DNA of 64,000 bases from Prorocentrum cordatum (GCA_963575745.1 CAUYUJ010000390.1:12501-76500), one strand, 5' to 3'; positions 32,876 through 44,327 are shown, counted from the stretch's first letter. Numbers and translations are program-made. Notes: generated by a model not told the origin, from the sequence alone.

Positions 32876-35679
32876 ATGAGGAACCCTGAATAAGGAACGG
32901 AGGCTCCTTTTTACCCATAAGTTAAACGTCGATTCCCCATATAGAAAACCCAGGGAACACCTGCGACACACTGTAAAACAATGAAGGGACACTCAGCCCC
33001 TTCCCAACGAAAAGGGTTCCTTCTTCAGCGGCCCGACTGCACGCCGCCCTGCAAGACATGTGGCGTGAACTGTCGGTGTGCCTGCTCTCGTCGCCCTTCG
33101 GTTCTCCGTCGCTGGTGGCGTCCGGGGGCCGTCTCGGGCCCCGGGACCCTCAGAAACGCAACAGGAGATTTAAACAAAACGGCCCCCCCTTTAGGGAAGT
33201 CCCCTGGACGATTCTACAGCACGACCCGCCACAGCTGCATTGCTCTGCCAAGGGGGGTGTACTCCTCGTCGCGCGTCCGCCCGCTCAGCCCGAAATCCAA
33301 TCCCTGGCGGAAGAGTGTGCACCACCAGCCTCGCCAGGAGCAGAAACATACATCCCCGGTGTTCCGCTCCTGGTAGAAATGCCTGTGAGGGCCTTATTTG
33401 CGTTACCGTCCAGTCCCCTGCCCTCATCTCCCAATCTTCTCCAGTCCTCCCCTCTCCTCCTCACAAGCTCCAACCCTTTCCTATGTCCTCTCGCAAGAGC
33501 ATGGTGAACGTCCCTGATATGCCTGTCACCCCGTGGGCCCTCCAGGCTGTGAGCACGCAATTACGTTGCATTGGATTCGGAAGTGCCGTGATGCGGGCCA
33601 CGACCCAGTGTAGACTACGTTGAGTCCGCGCTCCGAGGGCTGCGATCCCTTGCGAACGACGCCGGGCCCGCGCTCCCAAGACTACGACCCTACAGTCATA
33701 GTGCTATCATAAGAGGCGCTGGATAAATATTGAAACGTCTTTTCTGGTCATGGATTGTCTCGGTCACGAACAGGTATCCGACATAGATCTAAGGAACGGC
33801 CCGAAAACCAAAGTCCTCCTGAGCCCGAAGCAGTCTTTTGTGTAAACGGCCTGACTTTGCGATCCTTTGTGAACTACGCTGCGAGGCCAATTTCTATGCA
33901 CCACTACCGCCTGCAACAATGATTAATCGGAAAAATGGTTGGGGGCAGGGTCATGCCAGACGACCCTGCGGCCCCGCGGCGACAAGGAGCGCGGCGCGGC
34001 GCGCAGGCGCCGTGGTAGGGGAGTTCCTGAAGCAGGCACAGCACTGCTTGATGATGGTGTATACAAATCGCTGCTCGTTGCAACCAAAACTATAATACAA
34101 CACCCCCGCGCGTGTTTGAGATTAAGTCTGCTTCGGTCCTTCAGGGAGAGGGGTCAGCCTGGTTGCCGTTGGCGGCGGGAGAGGGGCGGCGGGTTTTTCA
34201 CCAGAGAGCAAAACTGCACCAAATCGGATCGTAGATTGTTCCTGATCTTGGTGGTGGTGGTGGTCATATATTGTGCTCGGGTACGCTGGATCCGCGCTCC
34301 CATGTGGATAATCCCTTGCGAATTGCGCTGAATCCGCGCTCCCACTGCTTCGTCTTCTCGCAGACTAAGCTGTGTCCGCGCTCCCAGGGCCACGAGCCCT
34401 TGTTGATGACAGCGGGCGGTCCACGGTCCCTGGAAATTACATTGGATCCGCGCCCTAACCGGTGGCCACCTTCCATCGTAAACCGCGTTGGCTACACACA
34501 CACACACTCTCAGGGCGTAGAATACACTGGGTGCGCGGAGCCAAGGCCGCAATCCTATGTAAGCTGCCATGGCTCCACGCTCCCAAGGCGAGAATGCGTT
34601 GGAAAACTACGTCGCAATGGCCGAAGAGCCCACCAGAGGGCTATTTTTCCGGTGCCGGCAAAGCACGGTGACAAAAGGGCAGGCGGAGCAAACACAGCAC
34701 GATGACAAGCCTGGCGACGCAATCGTGAAACCACTAAGTTGCTTCAAACGCCATGCACATAAGCGAAACTGAAGCGTCCATGCGCGTTCAAAGCGCTGCC
34801 CTGCAAGCGCGATGTCTTGTATAATCGGTCAACGTCCAGCACTAGGCTAAAAGTTGAGTGCAGCTGAGCTTCAGCGGCGAGGGTGCCAACGCCAGCGCCT
34901 ACGCCAGCCCTGTTGTCATTACCACGGCACGGCAACAGAGGGCAACGTAGTGCTGTAGGAAGCTTCGAAAGGCTCCAGTAGACTCAAAAGACAAGCAACA
35001 AGACCTATTCTTCGACATGAGAGGATCTAAGACCGACCGGATGGACTCCCAAAGGATCAACTATAGCCCAAGAACGCCCATGAGGAGAGGAACAGACGAG
35101 GGCAAGCGGATGACGGCACGGATGGCGATGATGGATCCCTCGATGTCTAGTGCAGGGGCGGGGCGGCCAAAGAGGCCGAAGGCAACCACGCGTCGTGTGG
35201 GAGGTCGTGGGAATCCTGTTCGGGGACCTGGAGGGGCCCAGGGAAACACAAATAAATAGACTCAAACCCCAGGATGTCTCATAGTTTCTAACATGTTCTA
35301 GGTTTTCACCTTCCTCCACACTTCTCATAGTTTCCCATATACATATATATATATACACACATGGACATCGGCAAGTAATTGTGTCTGTGTGTTTTTCCCG
35401 TCCTGAGGTCTGTTTGTGGCTAATTTGACATGGTTCGCTGCCATCGCGTGTCACTAAGGGGCTGACCTGGAGCTCTCTGGGAGCTACCTTCGTCCCATTC
35501 AGGGTCGCTCCTCTGTTTTCCCCTGGGATCATATCGGGCGAGCTTGGGAGCTTCCCGTACGTGCCCAAGGAAAATGACAAAGGGGAAGAGCTTCGCACTT
35601 TAGGCATCCTGGCACCTTTCGGAAACCGTGGTCGGCGGGCGATACATGCGAAGATAAGGGCGAGAACAACCCCTCTTTT
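32876..35679. other. no gene recognised; tandem repeat inside
   Basis: A low-complexity-poor stretch with scattered frames, none convincing. A roughly 60-bp tandem repeat with the phrase CCGCGCTCCCA lies at 34290-34455. A (TA)n-like AT-rich segment is at 35337-35365. Confidence 0.45.
34290..34455 (+). repeat. tandem repeat of about 55-65 bp with phrase GGATCCGCGCTCCCA
   Basis: Successive phrases GGATCCGCGCTCCCA, GAATCCGCGCTCCCA, TGTCCGCGCTCCCA and GGATCCGCGCCCTAA occur at 55-70-bp intervals. Two further related phrases lie at 33625-33685 (GAGTCCGCGCTCCGAGGGCT, GGGCCCGCGCTCCCAAGAC). Confidence 0.7.
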
Positions 35680-35910
35680 GGTTGATCTAAAAGGGGCTCC
35701 AGCTGAAAGGGGGTGGTGCAGTAGGTTTGGGTCAATTGCACTGCAAATGTATTGCGCAAGACAAATATATTGCATTGTATTGCAAAGAACGTATTGTACG
35801 CGAAAACCCAGTTATACATTTGCGCACTGGAATGTATTGCACGCCCCAAATCTATTGCACCAAATCTATTGCACCACCCCCTTGTCGCTGGACCCCCTTG
35901 TGGGTCAACC
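35680..35910. mobile_element. second MITE type, about 230 bp with about 50-bp inverted termini
   Basis: The left end reads GGTTGATCTAAAAGGGGCTC and continues CAGCTGAAAGGGGGTGGTGC and AGTAGGTTTGG. The right end on the other strand reads GGTTGACCCACAAGGGGGTC, then CAGCGACAAGGGGGTGGTGC and AATAGATTTGG. The centre is an AT-richer tandem of TATTGCAC/TATTGCAA phrases. It is non-coding. Confidence 0.75.
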
Positions 35911-36079
35911 ACCTCTGCTGGGAAACCTCTCGGGGCCTTTTCTGTCATGGAAACATCTTGGACCACGTCGGGCCCTCCTGGACCTTCCTGCAAGCCCGTG
36001 GAGCGCTCTCGGACACGCGCCCAAAACGAAAACAATGTTTGAACCGCTTCCGGCGCGCGAAATCCGGGAGGCTTCGTAT

Positions 36080-36288
36080 GATACTGTTTTCTTCAGACCC
36101 ACGCAAGTTTACCTGCATGGACGGAGGGGGCCTGAGCCTGAAGCAAGCCGAAACCAACTTGACGTGCGGAAATCACGCAAGTAGAAAGGCACTTGGACGC
36201 TCGTGTTCGATTGAAGAGGGGCGAGGAGGGGGAGGGGGCGAACGCCATGCAAGTAAATCTGCCTGGATCTAAAGAAAAGCAGGCTCTA
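36080..36288. mobile_element. MITE copy 2 (inverted relative to 32645-32875)
   Basis: Carries the same inverted termini (CGCAAGTTTACCTGCATGG on the left; CCATGCAAGTAAATCTGCC on the right, then TGGATCTAAAGAAAAGCAGG) and the same internal ACTTGACGTGCGGAAATCAC segment as copy 1, in reverse orientation. Confidence 0.8.
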
Positions 36289-36479
36289 TCTGGGGGCCCG
36301 CGAGGCGCAAGGGGAACCCAGCGCGCGCGCTTCAACAATACAGACACACTCGGAGCCTCTTACCTGAGATCTTAGCACGTATGGGTCCTCTGGGCCAGTG
36401 AACATACGCACGTATATACATATACACATGTATATGCACATATGAATGTGTATATACATGTGCTTACATATGGACCTAG

Positions 36480-36543
36480 TTTATATATATATATATATAC
36501 ATACTAGAACCACGCGCGCGCTTCGCGCGCGCTTAGGTTCTAG
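36480..36543 (+). repeat. (TA)n-linked hairpin, copy 1
   Basis: (TA)n is followed by CTAGAACC (36504-36511), a GC-only stem around a CTT loop (CGCGCGCGCTTCGCGCGCGC) and GGTTCTAG (36536-36543). Two other copies are at 48310-48387 and 55350-55425 in the same orientation. Confidence 0.9.
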
Positions 36544-37172
36544 CGCAGTCCTAGCCAACCTCATAAGATCGGATGAGGATGGACATCATCTGGCAAGGGT
36601 CACCATATGGGAGCGTACTTCCTGGTGGGGAGACGCTGAATAAGCGCTCCAGGAAGTTGCGCAAGGCGTCCAGAAGAAGGACACAGGGCAGGCTCAGGCG
36701 GATGCCCGAGAACCCTTGAGAACCTGGCAAGACCATGCTGGAGGTATCGTTGGATGCCTTTGGGGGACGCTCTTGAAGGCTCCTTTTTAAGACTTCGCAA
36801 GAGCGCAAACGCAAACTGGGCAGAAATGTGGGAACCGTGCCCCCAAAGGAAATGAAGCGAAGCTTCCTCGCGCCCATAGTTGCTTCCAGCGCCGAAAGCT
36901 AAAAGCAGAGGGTAGAACAATTGAGCGAAGCTTCCTCGCGTCCAGCGGAACTTCAAGCTCAAAGTAATTATAAAACGAGGGGGATGCCCAGGCTCCCGAG
37001 GGCCCCCAGAACATTGGGCTCCGTTTTGCGCTCCAGGCGGCGCCACAGCACCGCTTCCCTCGGATGTGCCCCCAAAGTTCTTCTTGGGGCCCCGGGCCAG
37101 AAGATTCAGCTACGGGCGGCGCTTGCTTTGAGCGTCACCAGGGCCCGAGGCCCAGGATCTCGCGGCGCTCGG
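36544..37172. other. no gene recognised
   Basis: About 630 bp without a supported frame. A 45-bp phrase around GCGAAGCTTCCTCGCG occurs twice (36851-36870 and 36923-36942). Confidence 0.45.
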
Positions 37173-37775
37173 TCATCGGCCGCGCCCCGGCAGAGTGCCG
37201 TGGGGCTGATCAGGACTGCGAAGCCATGATCGGGGCGCGCTGGCCCCCCCCTGCGGCCTCGTTCGCGGAGATATCCACCGGCACGGGGCGCCACAGCGCC
37301 TGAAGGCCAACGCGGCACCTGCGAGCACCGCGGCTCCCCCGATCGCTCCCAGGCCGATCGTCGCAACGCTCGCGAGAGACCGCTGCCCTGCCAACGGCAG
37401 GCCGTCCATCGCGGAATACAGCCTGGTTTTCTGGGTTTCATGATTCCAGTCGCCGAGGGCGCACTTCTCCTCGCCGCCCTTGCAGTGGGGGCACTCCTTG
37501 TCCTTCACTGCATCTGGGTCGTTGGAATCGGACGCGACGACCTCCTTGGCCTCCTTCCCATCGCGGGCGTTCGATATCTCCGCGACCCTATCCATGAACC
37601 AGAGGCAACAATTATCCGATTCGCCGCACCTCGGGTTCTCATCAACTTCCCGCCAGCATCCGATGTCACAGCTGACGGGGCCGACAGAATCCCAGTAGCT
37701 GAACATATGTCCGCACCCGGCGGGGACAGCGGCGGCCTGCAGGAGTGCGGCGGCCGCGAGCACCAGGCGGGCCAT
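37173..37775 (-). CDS. small secreted or single-pass membrane Cys-rich protein, retroposed mRNA copy
   Basis: ATG at 37775 opens a single uninterrupted frame of 200 codons. Residues 1-20 (MARLVLAAAALLQAAAVPAG) form a signal peptide. Residues 21-110 hold about ten Cys, including CDIGCW, CGESDNCCLWFMD and ECPHCKGGEEKC, suggesting a disulphide-bonded ectodomain. Residues 134-158 (ASVATIGLGAIGGAAVLAGA) form a membrane helix followed by an Arg-rich cytosolic tail. I do not recognise a named family. A spliced-leader relic ends 77 bp upstream of the ATG (37852) on the same strand, so the gene probably arose from reverse-transcribed mRNA, which explains the absence of introns. An 8-G run near codon 176 offers an alternative ending (ANEAAGGGQRAPIMASQS) if one frame change is allowed. 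Confidence 0.65.
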   Translation of the reverse strand: MARLVLAAAALLQAAAVPAGCGHMFSYWDSVGPVSCDIGCWREVDENPRCGESDNCCLWFMDRVAEISNARDGKEAKEVVASDSNDPDAVKDKECPHCKGGEEKCALGDWNHETQKTRLYSAMDGLPLAGQRSLASVATIGLGAIGGAAVLAGAALAFRRCGAPCRWISPRTRPQGGASAPRSWLRSPDQPHGTLPGRGR

Positions 37776-37851
37776 CGCTGTTGGGGTTTCGGGCCGATTG
37801 AAGCAAAGAAGCCGCTGCCTGTGCCGGCGGGGGCGGGCTGAACCAAAGCGT

Positions 37852-37872
37852 CTTGAGCCAAATGGCTACGGA
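37852..37872 (-). other. relic of the dinoflagellate spliced leader
   Basis: The minus strand reads T, then CCGTAGCCATTTGGCTCAAG. It matches the 22-nt dinoflagellate trans-spliced leader except for one missing T in the T4 run. A further degenerate GCTTTGGTTCAG follows immediately, possibly an older truncated relic. It lies upstream of the ATG at 37775 on the same strand. Confidence 0.9.
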
Positions 37873-38676
37873 AGACGCTCTTGAAGGCTCTTGGGGGTTT
37901 GGGGGAGTGGGGCATCTCGGGTTTTGGTTTGGGCTCTCCTGGTGGCATCTTAGGACTTTTTGGGGGCGCTTCGGGGGCCGGGGCCGTCGGGCAACGACTC
38001 GCGCTGAAAAACTGGCCGTAGGGAAGGTGGCCAGACCTCTGGGGGTCCACGCATCAGAAAGACTGGAGCGCCAGATGTCTGGGTATTGCAGTGGCCAGAC
38101 TCTGAGCGACGTAGCTCGCAGCGTTCCTCGGCTTCTTAGTGTCCTCAGCGTGCGACAGAGCGGTGGGTCTCGTGAAACCCTACCACAGCCGACGTCCACG
38201 CAGGAACTCTCCCAAGGGGCGGTCCGCGGCCTTCGGCCCAGGACCAAAAACCCAGGGCTCCACGGCGGTACCACGTGAAACACAGAAACCAGAGGCGGAG
38301 CAGTCTCTGTCGCATGTCGCGAGGGCGGCCCTGGCGACGCGCCACGGCCCACGCGAGTGGGTAGCGCGTCGCTGCGATCCTCGGGACGCCGACGCGCGGG
38401 AACTGGGACGTGGATAGCACAGACATGCGACGTCCTGATTTCGTCAATACGCGGCCCCCGAAGTCCCGACCCTTTCCCCGGGGACGGCTCTTCATCGTGA
38501 GACGTTCCTTGACGGAAGAAGAGGAAGAGGAGGAGGAGGAGGAAGAAGAGGAAAAGGAGGAGGAGGAGGAAGAGGAGGAGGAGGAGGAGGAGGAGGAGGT
38601 GGGAGACCGCACTCGAATCGTGGCGGAGGATGGAGGTATGGCGTCATTTGCGCAGGGCACAACCGCAGGAAGATAA
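37873..38676. other. no gene; family D copy and (GGA)n tract
   Basis: Contains two family D-related segments (38000-38080 and 38420-38515) and a GGA/GAA array (38515-38600). The Helitron 3' end should lie in or near this stretch, but no CTRR terminus with hairpin was identified with confidence. Confidence 0.45.
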
Positions 38677-41442
38677 CTACCTAGCGGACGGGACGACACT
38701 GAAGGCGCGGTTTCTTTGAGGACGGCATTCCGACGCTCTTGTTTTGCAGTGTTGGGCTGAGGTTGACATGGCTGACATGAAGTGGGCATGGCAAGTTTGT
38801 GGTTGCAGTCTGCCGAGCATTTCTGGGTTCCAGACAAACCAATCGTGCAGGCTGACGGGGACGAAGCAACGCTGGGGGGAATTTCCTCGCGCCAGGGGGG
38901 CGCGGTACGCGTGGCGCCAATCTGGGGCGGGTTTGGGAAGGTACCAGCAGAGGCCGCGGGAGAACCTGATTCGAGGCGCAGACCGAACGTGCCGCGGTGG
39001 TTCCGCGCGCGCGACGACGCGGACGTGGACGGGTCGTCGACGGAAGTGCCTTGCACTGTGGACGGCTGGTGGGCCGCGGGGGCCGAGGTGGCATGGCCTG
39101 TTTTTTTTCCGACGTTTACCGGGCACGGGAGGCGCGTGGCATCCGCGCTTGAGCACCTCAGAGGACGCGCTGTACTCATGAGCTGCTGCTTCGTCGAAGG
39201 CTTCCTGTGGCGTCACGCGGTCGGTGACGCATGCCGCATGGAGTCGGACCAGTTCCAGGGGGAACTCACGCGCCTCGTCCATTGCGATGCGCGGCTCGCC
39301 GGACAGCGCGAGCGTGACGTGGGTTGCAGGGGACTGCAGACGCTGGGCGATTCCGCCCCTTCCTACGGGGCCCGGCATGGGCGAAAACGTGGAGCCGTCG
39401 GGGCAGTCCTGGCATCGCGCTGCTCGGAGAAGTGACGCGTCGACGATGTTCGATGTGAGCGCTCTTGCAGGAGCGTTGCCCGCAGGGGGCGACAGCAACT
39501 GCTCGGACTGGTGCGTCTCTTCTACTAATACTCCTGTGGTCTCGAAGCTGCATCCTCGGGATATGGCTACGTACAACTGGCCGTGCGCGAAGACTGGCTT
39601 TGGTAGAAACACGCCGAGGCGACCTTGGAGGGACTGTCCTTGCGATTTGTTAATGGTGATGACCCACGCCGGTTTCACGGGGCACTGGCGTCGTCGGAGC
39701 GCGACTGGGAGTTCGCAATCCCCGCAAGAGTCGCAGCAGATCCGCGGCAGCAGCTCGACGTTACCCGCAAAGGGCCCGACGACGACACGGACGACCAGGA
39801 AGTGCGACCTCATTCGTTCTACGACGAGACGCGTGCCGTTGCAGAGGCCTCGATGCGGAGCGAAGTTCCGCGGCAGAATTGCCAGCGACCCGTGTCGCAG
39901 TCGGAGCTCGTGAGGGGGAAGTCCAGCGGTCTGGATGTTGTTCAGGAACTCCGTGGTGTACGTGGCCCCGTGGTCTACCTCAGCGATAGCGACGTCCTGG
40001 CTCCGGGAGACGACTTCTGTGTCGCTCGGCAGTTTTGCGTGCATGAGCGCATTCAGGGTGTCTGCTGGTTTGTTGGTGTCACTACGGCTCGGGATGCGCA
40101 GTACTGGCACCACTGGGCAGGCTGCTCAGCGTCGACCCCCTCGCACACCCATTCCAGCAAATGCTCTGGCTTCCAGGAGTGGGGGGCGAGGGCGGCATCT
40201 GGGAGTTCGACCACGCACGCTTGGTACTCTCTGTCTACGCCGGTGAACGGCGGCGACCCACAGGCGCCATCGCCGACGCTCAAGCAGAAGTCGGCGAAAG
40301 CTGTGTCCGCATTGGCCCGCGTGTTCTTGCAGAGGCGAAACTTTTTGACGTGAGCAGAATCCCACCACGGCATGGCAGCCAAGGTGTGGTTGAAGACTGC
40401 GTCGCGGTCGAGGTATCGGAGCACGGGGGGGATTTGGCGGAAATCGCTTCCAAAAACCACGGTCTTCCCTCCGAAGGGCCGGCTGTTGCCGAAGAGTTCC
40501 TGTAAGCACCTGTCTACGGCCTCAAACATGGCGCGCGAGGCAGTGGGCGCTTCGTCCCAAACGATCAGTGCCGCGTCTACTGTGAGTTTCGCTGCCGCCG
40601 ACTGCGCTTTGACGTTTGCTTTGCAGCCTTCCAATGGGACGGGGACGGGGGGGCGGAAGCGGGAGTGTGCGGTGCGTCCTCTGGGCAAGAGTAGTGCTGC
40701 GATGCCCGACATCGCTACAGCCAGTGCTATTATGCCGGTCATTCGTACATAAAGCAGGATCTTCTTGTGCACGTGGGTTTTGCCAGTGCCTGCGGGACCG
40801 TCGGTGTATATGATGTTGGCGACGTCTGTGCTGCGGGGGCCGTCTACGCGTGCCTGGGCGAAATCGAAGATGGGATGCTGGTCGTCGTTGAGAGCGAGTC
40901 GGTCGAACTCGTCTTTTTCTTTGCAGAATTCTGACGGGCTGCGCAACTCCCGCGCGTGTTCCTGCGCCGCTCGTTCGGCGGGCAAGAGAGCTCCGTCCGG
41001 CGACGGCGGTGCGATCGCGTAGGCTGCAAGCGTGCACCCGTAGAGAGCCAGACTTTCGTCGACAGCTCGATAGACGGTGGACGGTTCTACGGCCTGGTGG
41101 TGTTCCGACAAGTGATGTAAAAAACGACGTCCAAAATCCGGCTTTGTCGTTGATGTCCATCCAGACCAGGAACTGGGCGAACATCTCACAGAGACGAGAG
41201 AAGCTTCGCATAACCCTGCACGCCTCCGCAGGTGCGGCGACCGCTTCTATGTCATTGGCGAGGAGGCCCAAATGCCTGGCGTGCTCTTGGAACGTGGGGG
41301 TTGCATCCGTGCTCGGTGATCGCTCGAGGGCATTCCACGATGTGGCTTCGGCTCCGCGGATGTGCAACAACAGGAGGCGTAGGTAATATAATTCTCTGGC
41401 TTGCGGCTTCACGTCCGCGCACCAGCATTGCGCCGGGTGCAA
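38677..41442 (-). pseudogene. Helitron PIF1-family DNA helicase domain
   Basis: The frame from 41442 reads ARELYYLRLLLLHIRGA, the conserved pre-helicase segment. After a shift near 41130 the sequence reads YTDGPAGTGKTHVHKKIL (Walker A, about 40799-40776), IVWDEAPTASRAMFEAVDRC (Walker B) and VVFGSDFRQIPPVL (motif III type). After another shift near 40110 it reads GLPPHELRLRHGSLAILPRN, LCNGTRLVVERM, INKSQGQSLQGRLGVFL and HGQLYVAISR, the C-terminal helicase motifs V and VI. The enzyme unwinds the donor strand during rolling-circle transposition. A proline/arginine-rich C-terminal extension of about 200 residues follows to TAG at 38677. Every catalytic motif is present, but two frame changes break the polypeptide. 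Confidence 0.85.
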
Positions 41443-42165
41443 GTTGGCGCGCGAGACGACTCGGGTTCATCTGTTACGGTGCCCTGAGAGCACTCTCCCT
41501 CCAGGCCCGGGCCGATCCCGCGCGTGGCTCGTTTCGCCCACGTTGCGGCGGCGCCTCCCGCGGCCCCCGACGGCCTAGATCTGAGCACGCAGCAAGAGCT
41601 GTGCTCCGGACCAACGAAATACGTAGGTTTACGCCGACAAGGTGGGTTCAGGAAAACTGCTTCTTTTTTTTTCAAATGAAATCTTGAGACGCGGTTTTGT
41701 TCGTTTTGCATTGTGTTTTACGTGCTGTCGTGCGCGCCAGACCTTGAGCAGCGGAGTCAGGCCGTCTGGAATTCGTTGGCAGAAAAATAAACGTACAAGT
41801 CAGGACACCAGAACGCGAACACGAAACCCTGGAAATTTTGATCAGGAAACCTGGATCTCCCACCCGAAGACACCATCTGCGCCACCCTCGCGCGAAGCTG
41901 AAGACCGTGGCTCGAGCTACTGAACTCTAACCCTCTAGCCTGCTAAGTCTAAGTGGAAGAATTCTCTACATGCTCGTGGGCACCTGTGGTAGTTGCCTGG
42001 AGGGCGCGGCACCTTTGGGGGTTGGCTGGGCTGCGCGGACTGTGCTGCGCGCAAGGGCTCGGGGAGCATGCAGAGGGAGCATGCAGAGGGAGCGGGAGGG
42101 GCAGGCGGGCGTGGACGCGGGGGAAGCAGTGGCGGATAAGGCGGCAGCCACGTTGGATACGACAT
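41443..42165 (-). other. extra segment interrupting the Helitron protein (insertion or intron)
   Basis: The Rep block ends NNDVIGRMSY at about 42165, and the sequence that normally follows within 10-20 residues (HPAQ...ARELYYLRLLL) resumes only at about 41440. The intervening 0.7 kb is non-homologous, partly proline-coding and partly T-rich (41640-41720). GT dinucleotides follow the break and AG dinucleotides precede the resumption, so an intron is possible; an insertion is equally compatible. Confidence 0.5.
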
Positions 42166-44327
42166 GCGCCCGATGACGTCGTTGTTGCGCGCTTGGCGTT
42201 CACGGCGTACCCAGCGGGCGCGTTTGCTGCCCCATCGGAAATGCAATGGAATTTCCGGGTACTTCAGGGACAAGATAAGGGATCGGTCTGGGCTCTCTGG
42301 CGCGGACGCCGCCTCTGCATTGAGGATGAACCGCGCTTCGAGTTTCGTGTGCCGAGTCAACGCGGCGTGCACTGCGGAGGTCTGCTGTCCGGATTCGAAT
42401 TGCACAACCTGCTCCAGAGGCATGTGTACTGGAAGTCTCTGGACCTGGTGGCTCCGCCCATGCATTGGGAAACCCATGAGGCGCCGCGCGGCCTCTGGGG
42501 CCCCGACGTATCTACAATCGAGGAACTCTTGTACTTCATCGCGGACGTGCTCGAGACAAGCCCTGTCCGGCCCCTTGTACGTGCACTTGTACAAGTACTT
42601 GATAGGGCGGAGGGAGGTGCACACTTCTACGTTGATGTGGCAATCGAATAGCTCCAATAAGTACGGATTGTACGGCACCACGCTACGTGTGTCCAGGACT
42701 CTGTTTTTCACAGTGAGGGGAGGGGTGGATTCTCGGCGGCGGTACTCGGGGTACCCGTCTACATTGATGTTCGCCTCGGATCGGAAGGGCTTCGGGTACC
42801 GTTTGGTGCAGAGGCCGTCCTTCATACACGAACACAGCGGGTTGAGGGCACCGCGCGGCCCGTGGATCATGTGACTTCTACTAATTCGCAAAGGCCCGGT
42901 TGTGTCGACGGGTCAGGGATTTCGGCGGACACCAGGTGATTCACGTCAGTTGTCGTCTTTGGCTTATCGTTCTCGGCAAGGATCAGAAGGAGATGAACGT
43001 GCGGGAGGCCGCGCTTTTGGAACTCCACTACGTACGTGTACGCCACCGCTTTTCCGAGAACGTGCGTGCGCGTGAGTTCGTGGAGTAAGCGTTTGAGCTT
43101 GCAGTGAAAGACCCGGGCCACGATGTCTGGCCTGTTCGCCGCCGTCTCACCAGGGCGTAAGTTGGCGTGTATCTCGGGCCAGTTTGGATTGGCAGTCATT
43201 GTAATGAACAGGTCTGGGCGTCCTTTTGCGGTCACCAGAGCCATCGCGTCTATGTGCAACTGGTGCAGCGCGCGCGGTGACCCGCCGAAGGACGCAGGGA
43301 GCACGACTGGCGCACCGACCGCGGCGCGAGGCATGGAGTTGGGATGCACTGAAGGGGGAGGCGGCGGCGGGAGGGCTGCGGGCAACTGTGAGGCGTCTGT
43401 GGCGTGCAGGTGGCCCAGGAGGCCACGGAGGGTTTCGACGCGCAGTTTGTCCTGATTCTTGATGACCCATTGCAGACGTTGGCTTTCTACTTTGGCGTAG
43501 GCGTCCACTACGTACTGTTGGAACAGTCGACTGGCGCAGTGTGGGAGTTCCACGGTGGGGGAATCCGCAGGCTCGCGCTGCATGATGCGGTAGGCGTAGA
43601 ACTCCCGGAGGTGAAGCTTGCGCGTTGTCTTTGCGCCCGCGGCGTCCGCGTGCAATGCGGCGGAGTAACCGACAGTGCCGGCGACGTGGATGAGAGGGTA
43701 CGTAAGCGGGTCCACGTGCTCGGACAAGAAGGACAACTCGTGGGTTGCGTCGGAGCCGTCTGTGCGACGTGTAAACACAGAGACGCAGTGGGGGGGCAGG
43801 GGCCCCTCGCCGACAACGGCGCAGGCCACCTCGGCCGCGGACGGGGCGCCGTATCGTCGCGGGTCCTTTTCCACCCCCCCCGCGAAACGGAGCACGTGTT
43901 CGGGGGCAGATGCGCCATTGGCGGCCCTAGATGCTTCGACGACGTCGTGCATATGTCGGAAATGCGACGGGTACGGGTTGGCGGAAGTGTGCGCGAGCAT
44001 TCTGAGCAGGAGGTCGAGGACGTCTCGTTGCAGGTCGGGGAACGACTCGGCTCGGGCTGTCGTCGCTTCTGCGGGGTCGTGAATGTAGAGTTGGGAGCAC
44101 TTCGGACTGCGACTCGCTACTGGGTACAACGTGCCAACGGACCTGAAGGCACGGCCGTGGAGTACGAACACCGGCGGACCTCTGCTAGAGGAGACCTCCG
44201 CGGGGGTCCTCCGTGCGGCGACAGTGCTCTCGCTGTTGAAGGATGCGAATCCAAGGGCGCAGTTGCACGACCGAATGTGCTGCATGAGGTGGTCGTGGGA
44301 AGGACCCGGACGAAGGAGCTGAGCCAT
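42166..44327 (-). pseudogene. Helitron Rep (HUH endonuclease) domain
   Basis: The frame from 44327 contains LREFYAYRIM, SRLFQQYVVDAYAKVESQRL, LFITMTANPNWPEI and GLPHVHLLLIL, whose H-V-H (43001-42993) is the metal-binding HUH motif. After a frame change at about 42890 it continues MIHGPRGALNPLCSCMKDG, YPKPF, GYPEYRRR and LLELFDCHINVEVCTS. The next segment is IKYLYKCTYKGPDRA, which aligns with the Tyr-bearing motif (K-Y-L-x-K-Y) that nicks and covalently holds DNA. The first Tyr (42597-42595) is present; the second position is Cys (TGC, 42585-42583). This domain would nick donor and target single strands. Confidence 0.85.

Noticed and set aside
32981-33507. Possible plus-strand gene with CKTCGVNCRCACSRR
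   Set aside because: Two overlapping frames look equally weak, there is no recognisable domain, and codon usage is not distinctive.
38300-38700. Helitron 3' terminus (CTRR preceded by a hairpin)
   Set aside because: Several CTAG-type ends occur but none has a convincing short GC hairpin 10-12 bp upstream, so no boundary is claimed.
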